Positions 1-6,742 of a DNA stretch of 11,490 nt are shown in pieces (the first letter of the stretch is position 1; each line of letters begins with the position of its first letter). The notes under the pieces were generated by a model. The model saw nothing but the letters and a program-made list of their open reading frames with translations. It was not told the origin of the DNA and searched no databases. Where the stretch lies: positions 1 through 11,490 of the forward strand of contig JAFMSA010000078.1 of the NCBI GenBank assembly GCA_017353855.1, in the 5' to 3' direction. This DNA comes from Alphaproteobacteria bacterium (lineage in GTDB: Bacteria; Pseudomonadota; Alphaproteobacteria; ATCC43930; CGMCC-115725). A program made the position numbers and the translations under genes.

Positions 1-2
1 GT

Positions 3-929
3 TACGGTCGCACCACCGGGTGGAGCGCCGATTACGACGACGATCTGCGCCCGTTCCGCCATTTGAACGCGGTGCGCGACGCGCTCGGGCTCGTCGCTGC
101 GCTCGGCCACCGTGAGACGGCGGCGGTGGTCGGGCACGATTTTGGCGCCGGGGTGGCGGCGTGGTGCGCACTCGTGCGGCCCGACGTGTTCCGCCGGTTG
201 GCGCTGATGAGCGCCCCATTCGAGGGGCCGCCGGGCCTGCCGTTCGCGACCGACGGCAAAGCACCGCAGGTGCCGGAGAGCCCGACCATTCACGAGGAGC
301 TGGCGGCGCTGCCGCGGCCGCGCAAGCATTACCAATGGTGGTATTCGACACGGCCCGCCAATGCCGCAATGTGGTATTGCAAGCAGGGCGTCCACGATTT
401 TCTGCGCGCCTACTACCATCACAAGAGCGCCGACTGGAAAGACAACAAGCCGCACAAGCTCACCGGCTGGACAGCCACCGAGCTTGCCAAGATGCCGACC
501 TATTATTTGATGGATCTTGCCGACGACATGCCGACCGCCGTCGCCAAGGAGATGCCGTCGCCGGCCGAGATCGCCGCTTGCAACTGGCTGCCCGATGAGG
601 AGCTCGCGGTTTATGCCGGCGAGTACCGGCGCAACGGGTTCCAGGGCGGGCTCAACTGGTATCGCTCGCGTACCAGCGGCAAGTTCGAGACCGAGCTGCA
701 GCTTTATTCCGGCAAGACCATCGAGGTGCCGTCGATCTTCATCTCGGGTAGCAGCGATTGGGGCGTCTACCAGCGCCCAGGCGCAGTCGAAAGAATGAAC
801 GGCACCGCCTGCACGCGGATGACCGGCGTCCACCTGCTGGACGGCGCCGGGCATTGGGTGCAACAGGAGCAGGCAGAAAAAGTTACCGAATTGCTGCTTG
901 GATTTCTGCGCTCGACTAGCGGGACGTAG
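3..929 (+). CDS. Alpha/beta-hydrolase, epoxide-hydrolase/dehalogenase type (5' truncated)
   Basis: The frame is open from the left edge, so the true start lies outside the window; TTG at 63 is only an internal candidate. The visible 308 residues match the family: a nucleophile elbow VGHDFGAG with Asp at about residue 46 (Asp rather than Ser, as in epoxide hydrolases and haloalkane dehalogenases), an aromatic-rich cap region (WWYSTRPANAAMWY onward), and a late GAGHWVQQEQ segment with the catalytic His near residue 284. SGSSDWG near residue 250 is where the acid residue is expected. Family knowledge predicts hydrolysis of an epoxide, ester or carbon-halogen bond in the cytoplasm; the substrate cannot be told. 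The gene converges on the GlcG-like gene 49 bases away. A lone T6 run (about 946-951) follows without a clear hairpin. The fold is confident, the reaction is not. Confidence 0.88.
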   Translation, partial: YGRTTGWSADYDDDLRPFRHLNAVRDALGLVAALGHRETAAVVGHDFGAGVAAWCALVRPDVFRRLALMSAPFEGPPGLPFATDGKAPQVPESPTIHEELAALPRPRKHYQWWYSTRPANAAMWYCKQGVHDFLRAYYHHKSADWKDNKPHKLTGWTATELAKMPTYYLMDLADDMPTAVAKEMPSPAEIAACNWLPDEELAVYAGEYRRNGFQGGLNWYRSRTSGKFETELQLYSGKTIEVPSIFISGSSDWGVYQRPGAVERMNGTACTRMTGVHLLDGAGHWVQQEQAEKVTELLLGFLRSTSGT

Positions 930-978
930 TCTCTTCATGCCCCTTTTTTCACGTTGCCCAAACCGCCCGAAGATAGCA

Positions 979-1457
979 TCAGTGCAACTGATCAGCGACC
1001 TTGTCGATCCCTGCTTGCGAACAGACGTCATCCTTACCGGGTGATCCGGAGACACCGACCGCGCCGACCACATCGTCGCCCGCCTTGATCGGCAGCCCGC
1101 CGGGCAACGCCAGCACGCGGGTGTAGTGTCTTGAGCCGACAGAATTTGGATTGTCTAGCATCCGTTTGGTGAAGGCCGCCGAAGGCTGGCTAAACGTGCG
1201 CGCGGTATAGGCCTTGCGGTCGGCGCCCTCGGGCGTGTGCAGACCAGAGCCGTCCCCGCGGAGCATGACGATGGGCAGCCCGCCGCGGTCGACGACGACC
1301 ACTGAGACTTTGAAGCCCATGCTTTCGCATTTGGTTAGCGCGGCATTAGCGATGTCCTGCGCCATCGCCAGAGGAATATTCTTCTGGGGGTGCTGGCGGC
1401 TGACGACAACACGGCAGCAACGGTAAAACTCCCAAGTCCCTTCAAAAACGGCGACAT
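979..1457 (-). pseudogene. GlcG/HbpS-like (DUF336) secreted protein, frameshifted
   Basis: The C-terminal frame (979 to about 1390) reads as a GlcG/HbpS heme-binding-type domain: MAQDIANAALTKCESMGFKV, then VVVDRGGLPIVMLRGDGS, a YTARTFSQPSAAF segment, and the typical LPGGLPIKAGDDVVGAVGVSG. The upstream extension of that frame looks unlike the family. In the neighbouring frame, ATG at 1455-1457 starts MSPFLKGLGSFTVAAVLSSA, a clean signal peptide, preceded by GGGAGC a few bases before the ATG. Adding one base to the G5 run at 1386-1390 (C5 on the coding strand) joins signal peptide and domain into a 159-residue protein of normal family length. As written the gene is broken. This is either a homopolymer sequencing error or a real slip. 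The family's role is loosely heme or small-molecule binding and is often found in catabolic clusters; the exact role here is unknown. Confidence 0.8.
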
Positions 1458-1579
1458 GAAGCTCCCTGTCTTTATAGACCTCGACCACAAATCCTCTGCA
1501 CTCTGCGCTTCGTGGGCCGTGAACGGCCGGACGCGACGGATCCCAGCGACACGGAACACAGGCCTAGTCTCTCCCCGGC

Positions 1580-1633
1580 GAGTGGAATCTCACTCTCTGG
1601 CCAGCTTTCGCAAGCTGAAGTTCGATTCCACTC
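1580..1633. repeat. Nested inverted repeat (10-bp outer, 6-bp inner stem)
   Basis: GAGTGGAATC at 1580-1589 is perfectly complementary to GATTCCACTC at 1624-1633. Inside lies a second perfect stem, CAGCTT (1602-1607) and AAGCTG (1612-1617), around a TCGC loop. The result would be a two-stem structure in DNA or RNA. It sits upstream of the GlcG-like gene, about 120 bases before its start. It could be a palindromic repeat element, a scrap of a mobile-element end, or an RNA structure; nothing here decides. Confidence 0.5.
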
Positions 1634-1695
1634 CCTGGATCGCACCGAAGCGGCGCCAGCGGGTAGGCGGACAGGCCCGCTACGCCGCTCTTGAC

Positions 1696-1719
1696 GACCC
1701 GCGCGGATGCGAGCGGGTC
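1696..1719. repeat. 7-bp inverted repeat
   Basis: GACCCGC (1696-1702) pairs perfectly with GCGGGTC (1713-1719) around a 10-base loop. No T-run follows on the + strand, so it does not look like an intrinsic terminator. Function unknown. Confidence 0.3.
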
Positions 1720-1790
1720 ACGGTCTCCAATCGACTGACTCGCTTGACCTGGGCATCTGGAAGCCTCTGGCGGAGACCTCTCCGAGCAAC

Positions 1791-1845
1791 CTTGCTCTGG
1801 TCGATCCGGAAAATCTCACGTTCAGCGACGAAGGAGCAGAGCAAG
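1791..1845. repeat. 9-bp inverted repeat, 37-base spacer
   Basis: CTTGCTCTG (1791-1799) and CAGAGCAAG (1837-1845) are perfect reverse complements. The spacing is longer than a simple hairpin loop. It may be a remnant of a mobile-element end or a chance match; no adjacent gene explains it. Confidence 0.35.
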
Positions 1846-2282
1846 ACTGGCTTTTCGAAAGGAGCGGACGGGAGCGCGCCGTGGGCACGAGAAACAGTAT
1901 TACCGCGTAGCCTGTGCCTCACGGATCGGGCGACTCGTTAGGCACCCACTGCGGTCAGGTCGCCGAACTCGAACGCGTGAGACATAAACGCCAATTTCAT
2001 TGCGAAACCGCTTGGAACCCCCGGAGGCGAGCCCGGCAGAGGGTCATGAGGACGGTAGAGCCAAGGTAAAAAACACTCAACCTGAAATCTGGACGGTGCG
2101 GGTGCAGCATGCGACAATCGAGCACGCCGAGGATTGCGACCGCTGCGTTGCTGTGCATCCAAGGCACGAATGGCATCTGTGTTCCGGTGCGCCAGGTTAT
2201 CGGCCCGTGCCACTTCCTTGCCCAGCAGATAGGGAAGGCCACAAATACACAAATACTATAGTTTGGGTAGCGATCGGCGAGC

Positions 2283-2493
2283 GCTATCGGCGCGCCGGTC
2301 GAGCCGCGCGAGATCCTGATGTGGCGTGCCACAACTTCGATCTCGATGCGGCGCTCGGCGTCGGCTACCGGAGGGCATTGTGCGCCGACCTGACAAGTGG
2401 GGTCCCGCGGGTCCACACGATCCGATCCCCAATCCCGCCACCGACATCGTCGTCGACGGGTTTGCTGAACTCGCCGACCGGTTCGGAGCGTGA
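2283..2493 (+). pseudogene. Haloacid dehalogenase type II, decayed C-terminal fragment
   Basis: Three frames read in order give a coherent C-terminal end of a type II (L-2-)haloacid dehalogenase of the HAD superfamily. 2283-2321 encodes AIGAPVEPREILM. 2321-2380 encodes VACHNFDLDAALGVGYR plus three residues, the family's 'VAAHNxDLxAAxxxGxxTAF' block with HN and D. 2380-2490 encodes VRRPDKWGPAGPHDPIP and then ATDIVVDGFAELADRFGA before TGA at 2491-2493. Each switch is repaired by one extra base: a G at about 2321 and a base at about 2380. The N-terminal nucleophile-Asp half is not visible, and a stop lies just upstream in frame, so this is a relic. The family hydrolyses 2-haloacids such as chloroacetate, or related substrates. 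Identification is by remembered family pattern, not alignment. Confidence 0.62.
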
Positions 2494-2604
2494 ACCATGA
2501 TAATTCCTCAGCTCTGATCGGTCTCCCGTGGCAGATCGGGCACATTTCAGTAATATGGCGTGTCCGCGGCTGCTTGACCTGAATTGCTCAGAAATCCCTG
2601 AGGG

Positions 2605-2909
2605 TAGGCGCCTCCGTCATTGATTATGCGCCAACTGGCCTCCTACTTCCGGCAGAACGGCGTTGCCGCGGCGCTGCGAAGTTGGGCCGGCTCGAGCCCG
2701 TCCTGTTCACGCTCGATTGCTCGATCGGATAGAGGACCCGGAATTGCGGCTGCGACACGGGCCGCGCACTCAACAAGAGTGAGGCTCGCAACAGCTTTGC
2801 GCGTGCCGTCTTCATCCATCGGCTCGGCGAAATCCGCGACCGCAGCTACGAGAACCAACAGCACCGCGCTTCCGGCCTCAACCTCCTCGTCGCGGCCATC
2901 ACCCTGTGG
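2605..2909 (+). mobile_element. Tn3-family transposase (TnpA), C-terminal remnant
   Basis: The + strand holds a frameshifted but clear TnpA C-terminus. About 2605-2621 gives GASVI. After a small insertion comes MRQLASYFRQNGVAAALR (from 2624), then in another frame LGRLEPVLFTLD. Then comes a LDRIEDPELRLR-like stretch, and from 2766 an unbroken run ALNKSEARNSFARAVFIHRL, GEIRDRSYENQQHRASGLNL and LVAAITLW ending at 2909. These are hallmark blocks of Tn3 transposases (NKGEARNALARAVFF, GEIRDRSYENQRYRASGLN). The last catalytic Glu of the DDE triad normally lies in this part of the protein. Similarity stops abruptly at 2909, and the usual tail after LW is not recognisable. No 38-bp terminal repeat or resolvase is visible. 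At least three indels make it inactive. The break lies 90 bases from the start of the transporter operon. Confidence 0.85.
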
Positions 2910-2999
2910 ATCTGGCCGTCATGACAAATAGCGGCTGCCGGAATATTGGGCAGTGGCATGGAACTTGCTCCCTGTGTACCGAACCAAATCGGTGGCGAC

Positions 3000-4601
3000 A
3001 TGCAGCGGCGAGCGTTTCTGAAGGGTGCGACAGCAACGGGGGCGACGGCATTTGCGGCGCCGTATATCCGGCCGGCCGCAGCGCAGAGCCGTAGCGCCAC
3101 GCTGCTGACGCTGTCCGAGAGCGGCCCCAATAACCTCGACATTATGGGGGTTGGGACCAACCGCCCGGGTTATGAGATGTCGTGGAATTGTTACGACCGC
3201 CTGCTGACCTACGCGGTCAAGAAGGATCAGAACGGCAACGATCATTACGACTACACCAAGTTCGAGCCGGAACTTGCCGAGTCGTGGGATCTCCACGATC
3301 TGTCGGTGACCTTCAAGCTGCGCAAAGACGCAACTTTTCACGACGGCACACCTGTCACTGCTGCCGATGTCAAATGGTCGTTCGATCGCGCGGTAAGTGT
3401 CGGCGGCGTCGCGACTTTCCAATTCAAGGCTGCCTCGCTTGAAAGGCCTGAACAGTTCGTCATCGTCGATGACCATACCTTTCGCATCGATTTTCTGCGA
3501 AAGGACCGGTTGACCATGCCCGATCTGGTGGTGCCGACGCCGATCGTGATCAATTCCGGCCTGGCAAAAAAACACGCCACCGACAAAGACCCCTGGGCAA
3601 CGGAATGGGTGAAGAATGCCGAAGCCGGCGGCGGCGCCTTTCAGCTCGAAAAATGGACACCCGGCCAGGAAATCATTTTCCGCCGGTTCGACGGCTGGAA
3701 ATCCGGGCCGCTGCCAAAGATCGAGCGGGTCATCTGGCGAACCATCCCCTCGGCCGGCACCCGTCGCGCATTGATGCAGCGCGGTGATGCCGACATCTCG
3801 GTCGACCTGCCGCCCAAGGATGTTTCCGAATTGGCTGAGCGGGGAAAGCTGCACATCGTCGGCACGCCGATCGAAAACGCCATTCAGTACTTTGACATGA
3901 ACGTCAAGATGAAGCCGTTCGACAACCTCAAGGTACGCCAGGCGATTGCCTACGCGATCCCGTACCAGAAGATCATGGACGCGGCAATGTTCCGTCGCGG
4001 CAAACCGATGTTCGGCGGATCCGGCGAGGTCACTCAGCCCATCTGGCCACAGCCGAGTCCGTACGTCACCGATATCGCCAAAGCCAAGAAGCTTCTGAGC
4101 GAAGCGGGTTTCCCCAGCGGGTTTGAGACGACCCTCTCGTTCGATATGGGCGCAGCGGTGATCAATGAGCCGATCTGCGAGTTGACGCAGGAGAGCCTTG
4201 GGCGGATGGGCATCAGGGTTGCTCTCAACAAAATACCCGGCGCCAATTGGCGTGCGGAATTCGCCAAAAAAACGCTACCCTTCAGCGCCAATGTCTTTGG
4301 CGGTTGGCTCAATTACCCCGAATACTTCTTTTTCTGGAACTACCACGGCCAGAATTCGATCTTCAATACCATGTCCTACCAGGACCCGGCGATGGACAAG
4401 CTGATCGACGCCGCGAGGTTCGAGACGGACACCAAAAAATACGAGGACGAGATTGAGGGCTGCATCCGGATTGCGTTTGCCGAGACGCCCCGTATTCCGG
4501 TGTTCCAGCCCTATCTCGACGTCGCAATGCAACAAAATATCAGCGGATACCGCTATTGGTTCCACCGCCAATTGGACTATCGCCAACTGGCAAAGGGATG
4601 A
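3000..4601 (+). CDS. Tat-exported ABC transporter substrate-binding protein, family 5 (peptide/nickel/oligosaccharide class)
   Basis: This periplasmic receptor captures the substrate and delivers it to the membrane complex encoded downstream. I start it at ATG 3000 because it begins MQRRAFLKGATATG, a twin-arginine (RRxFLK) signal with a probable cleavage after AAA at residues 26-28. The open frame begins earlier (ATG 2946, 2958), but that leader would bury the signal. GGTGGCG just upstream is a modest ribosome site. The 533-residue product has the SBP_bac_5 hallmarks: ELAESWDLHDLSVTFKLRKD followed by ATFHDGTPVTAADVKWSFDR, then FDNLKVRQAIAYAIPYQKIM mid-protein, and a C-terminal aromatic segment. 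Substrates of this family include peptides, opines, sugars and nickel, and sequence alone does not choose. It is the first gene of the operon. Its promoter region is short and directly follows the Tn3 scrap. Confidence 0.93.
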   Translation: MQRRAFLKGATATGATAFAAPYIRPAAAQSRSATLLTLSESGPNNLDIMGVGTNRPGYEMSWNCYDRLLTYAVKKDQNGNDHYDYTKFEPELAESWDLHDLSVTFKLRKDATFHDGTPVTAADVKWSFDRAVSVGGVATFQFKAASLERPEQFVIVDDHTFRIDFLRKDRLTMPDLVVPTPIVINSGLAKKHATDKDPWATEWVKNAEAGGGAFQLEKWTPGQEIIFRRFDGWKSGPLPKIERVIWRTIPSAGTRRALMQRGDADISVDLPPKDVSELAERGKLHIVGTPIENAIQYFDMNVKMKPFDNLKVRQAIAYAIPYQKIMDAAMFRRGKPMFGGSGEVTQPIWPQPSPYVTDIAKAKKLLSEAGFPSGFETTLSFDMGAAVINEPICELTQESLGRMGIRVALNKIPGANWRAEFAKKTLPFSANVFGGWLNYPEYFFFWNYHGQNSIFNTMSYQDPAMDKLIDAARFETDTKKYEDEIEGCIRIAFAETPRIPVFQPYLDVAMQQNISGYRYWFHRQLDYRQLAKG

Positions 4602-4614
4602 GGAAAGGATCGGC

Positions 4615-4872
4615 ATGAGTGCCAATCATCAGGCCTCGGCATTCGCCGGCGCACTGACACCGGGGCAGGCTTTGCCGCTGCGGGGCTTGTGTTCCCGGAT
4701 CGCTAAGCTGGCACCCGTTGCAAGTGCACTCTTTCATCCACGTCGATTGCGCGACGCTCTCGATAGCCTATGGCGCAAGTCGCGAGGTCCCGAGATGCCG
4801 CCCGAGGACGACCGGCCCGGCGACGGCATCTGGGACGACGCGGAACTGTGGATCATGATCATGATGCCCTGA
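4615..4872 (+). CDS. Small unrecognised protein within the transporter operon (85 aa)
   Basis: The open frame extends further upstream inside the binding-protein gene, but ATG 4615 is the likely start. AGGAAAGG lies a few bases before it, and it begins 13 bases after the preceding stop. Its TGA (4870-4872) is one base from the permease ATG at 4874, so translation is probably coupled. The first 60 residues are basic, with no membrane segment or signal peptide (LFHPRRLRDALDSLWRKSRG). The tail is acidic then hydrophobic: PPEDDRPGDGIWDDAELW ending IMIMMP. I do not recognise the family. Position and spacing argue for a real, expressed protein, perhaps an accessory factor for assembly of the importer. 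A cytoplasmic location is inferred from the lack of export signals. Confidence 0.72.
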   Translation: MSANHQASAFAGALTPGQALPLRGLCSRIAKLAPVASALFHPRRLRDALDSLWRKSRGPEMPPEDDRPGDGIWDDAELWIMIMMP

Positions 4873-4873
4873 T

Positions 4874-5881
4874 ATGCCGGTGCTGCGTCGACTGTTGATT
4901 GCACTGCCCAGCGTAATGGGCGTGATTGTCGTAACCTTCCTGCTGACCCGCGCACTGCCGGGCGATCCGGCGATTTATTTTGCGGGCCCCGCGGCAACCC
5001 AACAGGCAATCGCCGAGATCCGCCACGCGATGGGCTTCGACCGCAGCCTGCCGGCGCAGTTTGTCGATTATGTCCGGCATCTTTCGCGGGGCGATCTCGG
5101 CACCTCGCTCACGACGGGACAGCCAGTGCTGAGTGAGTTGGCGGCGCGACTGCCGGCCTCGGCTGAACTGACACTGACGGCCCTGGTGCTGTCGGTGGGG
5201 ATCGCGCTGCCGCTCGGCATCGTAGCGGCGTTGCGTCCCGGTTCGCCGGTCGATCACGTCTGCCGCATTATCACCACCGCCGGGGTATCACTGCCGACCT
5301 TTTTCACAGGTTTGCTGCTGGTTTATCTGTTTTATTACCTCGCGGGCGTAGCGCCGGCACCTCTCGGTCGGCTCGACACCTTCTCGACGCCGCCGCCGCA
5401 CTATAGCGGCTTTTATCTTGTCGACAGCCTGATCGCCGGCGATTTTGTCACCTTCAGGGCGGCTCTGGGCCAATTGCTCTTGCCCTCAGCGACGATGGCG
5501 ATCTTTTCACTGGCGCCATTGGCCCGAATCACTAGGGCCTCGATGCTGGCTGCGTTGGGCAGTGAGTTCATCCGCACCGCCCGCGCCAGCGGTCTCGGAC
5601 GGCGACGGGTGGTCTGCGTCTATGCTCTGCGCAACGCGTTGCTGCCAGTCATCACGACGCTTGGCATGGTGTTTTCGTTCATGCTGGGGGCCAATGTGCT
5701 GGTCGAGAAGGTGTTCGCCTGGCCCGGTCTCGGATCGTATGCAGTAGACGCGCTGATCGCTTCCGACTATGCGCCGGTGCAGGGCTTCGTGCTGGCGATG
5801 GCTCTTTTATACGTGATGCTGAACCTGATGATCGACCTGATCTATTGTCTGCTTGATCCTCGCGTGCGGCTCGACGCATGA
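4874..5881 (+). CDS. ABC transporter permease, DppB/OppB type
   Basis: This is one of two inner-membrane permease subunits forming the translocation channel. The 335-residue protein opens with a DppB-type N-terminus, LRRLLIALPSVMGVIVVTFL then TRALPGDPA, followed by the MGFDRSLPAQFVDYVRHLSRGDLGTS-like periplasmic region (about residues 54-80). Further helices run from about residue 100. A cytoplasmic EAA-type loop (EFIRTARASGLGRRRVV, about residues 232-248) contacts the ATPases. The end is typical: EKVFAWPGLGSYAVDALIAS and DPRVRLD. There is no strong ribosome site of its own. The start lies one base after the 85-aa gene's stop, and its last codons overlap the next gene as ATGA (5878-5881), both consistent with translational coupling. 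Confidence 0.95.
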   Translation: MPVLRRLLIALPSVMGVIVVTFLLTRALPGDPAIYFAGPAATQQAIAEIRHAMGFDRSLPAQFVDYVRHLSRGDLGTSLTTGQPVLSELAARLPASAELTLTALVLSVGIALPLGIVAALRPGSPVDHVCRIITTAGVSLPTFFTGLLLVYLFYYLAGVAPAPLGRLDTFSTPPPHYSGFYLVDSLIAGDFVTFRAALGQLLLPSATMAIFSLAPLARITRASMLAALGSEFIRTARASGLGRRRVVCVYALRNALLPVITTLGMVFSFMLGANVLVEKVFAWPGLGSYAVDALIASDYAPVQGFVLAMALLYVMLNLMIDLIYCLLDPRVRLDA

Positions 5882-6738
5882 TTTCCGGAACCTTGGACGG
5901 GAACCTGCGACACGCGCTTTACGTGCTCGGCGAGAACCCCGTCACTGCGGCGGCGTTCGCATTGTTTCTGCTGTTCGCACTGCTCGCGACTTTCGGTCCA
6001 GCACTCGTCCCCTACGATCCCCTCGCGAGTAATACCGCTCAGGCGCTGAATGCCCCCTCCATTTCGCATTGGTTCGGCACCGATCAACTTGGTCGTGACA
6101 TTTTCTCGCGCGTCGTTGTCGCGACCCGCCTGGATCTCGGCATCGCCATCGCTGCCGTCGCCCTCGCGTTCAGCGTCGGCACATTGCTCGGGCTCATCGG
6201 TGGATATTGGGGCGGCTGGGCCGACCGGATCATCGGGCGGATTGTCGACACGATCATGGCTTTCCCTTTGTTCGTGCTCGCAATGGGCATCGTCGCCGGC
6301 CTCGGCAACAGCGTCGCCAATATCATATACGCGACCGCGATCATCAACCTGCCTATCTACGCGCGGCTCAGCCGCGCCGAGGCCAACATCAGATGTAATG
6401 CCGGGTTTATCGAAGCAGCACGGCTTTGCGGCAATGGTGAAGTTCGGATCGCGCTCGGGCAATTGTTTCCCAACATCCTGCCGCTGATGGCGGTACAGGT
6501 GTCTCTGACCTTGGGCTACGCTATCCTGAATGCTGCCGGCCTTTCGTTCATCGGCCTCGGCGTGCGGCCGCCGACTGCCGAATGGGGCATCATGGTCGCG
6601 GAGGGCGCCAGCAATATCGTTTCGGGCGAATGGTGGGTAGCACTGTTTCCTGGCCTTGTTCTGATGACCGCAGTGTTTTGCTTCAATTTGATCGGCGACG
6701 GATTGCGCGACATCGTCGACCCGGTGCGGCGGACCTGA
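5878..6738 (+). CDS. ABC transporter permease, DppC/OppC type
   Basis: This is the partner permease of the preceding gene, 286 residues. After an N-terminal helix (about residues 21-42) comes the family's periplasmic motif FGTDQLGRDIFSRVVVATR (about residues 65-83). Several helices follow, then an EAA-type loop GFIEAARLCGNGEVRIALGQ (about residues 176-195), and the C-terminal LSFIGLGVRPPTAEWGIMVA and GDGLRDIVDPVRR signatures. All are standard for OppC/DppC proteins. The start codon overlaps the previous stop by four bases (ATGA). The next gene begins four bases after its stop, so the operon continues without a gap. Confidence 0.95.
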   Translation: MISGTLDGNLRHALYVLGENPVTAAAFALFLLFALLATFGPALVPYDPLASNTAQALNAPSISHWFGTDQLGRDIFSRVVVATRLDLGIAIAAVALAFSVGTLLGLIGGYWGGWADRIIGRIVDTIMAFPLFVLAMGIVAGLGNSVANIIYATAIINLPIYARLSRAEANIRCNAGFIEAARLCGNGEVRIALGQLFPNILPLMAVQVSLTLGYAILNAAGLSFIGLGVRPPTAEWGIMVAEGASNIVSGEWWVALFPGLVLMTAVFCFNLIGDGLRDIVDPVRRT

Positions 6739-6742
6739 CCGG

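Larger units (their letters stand above)
1458..2282. other. Gene-poor stretch with inverted repeats
   Basis: No frame here gives a protein I recognise, and the open frames on both strands have no family-like blocks. The promoter of the GlcG-like gene should lie in the first hundred bases, but I see no strong -35/-10 pair. The stretch 1575-1850 carries several perfect inverted repeats, listed separately. From about 2225 the + strand hints at an upstream part of the dehalogenase remnant (codons resembling AEIGKAYK once indels are allowed), too weak to annotate. A short minus-strand reading ending at 1938 (MKLAFMSHAFEFGDLTAVGA) has coding-like codon use but is not identifiable. Confidence 0.6.

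Noticed and set aside
1615..1635. tRNA-like T-arm (GTTCGATTCC) within the nested inverted repeat
   Set aside because: No acceptor stem, anticodon arm or CCA end can be placed around it, and the outer stem pairs differently from a tRNA.
1997..2545. Pair of opposed open frames of about 170-180 codons
   Set aside because: Neither reads as a protein throughout. Only parts of the + strand, spread over several frames, match the dehalogenase relic.
2921..2950. ATGACA ... AATATT as a promoter for the transporter operon
   Set aside because: The spacing is about 15 bases and both boxes match poorly. It is not enough to call a promoter.
2919..3854. Long minus-strand open frame (311 codons) opposite the receptor gene
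   Set aside because: It is the antisense shadow of the family-5 binding protein, whose + strand product shows clear family motifs. The minus frame has none.
4853..4866. ATCATGATCATGATG short tandem repeat before the permease start
   Set aside because: It simply encodes the IMIMM tail of the 85-aa protein. The ATGs are not in the permease frame, and two to three units are too few to call a repeat element.
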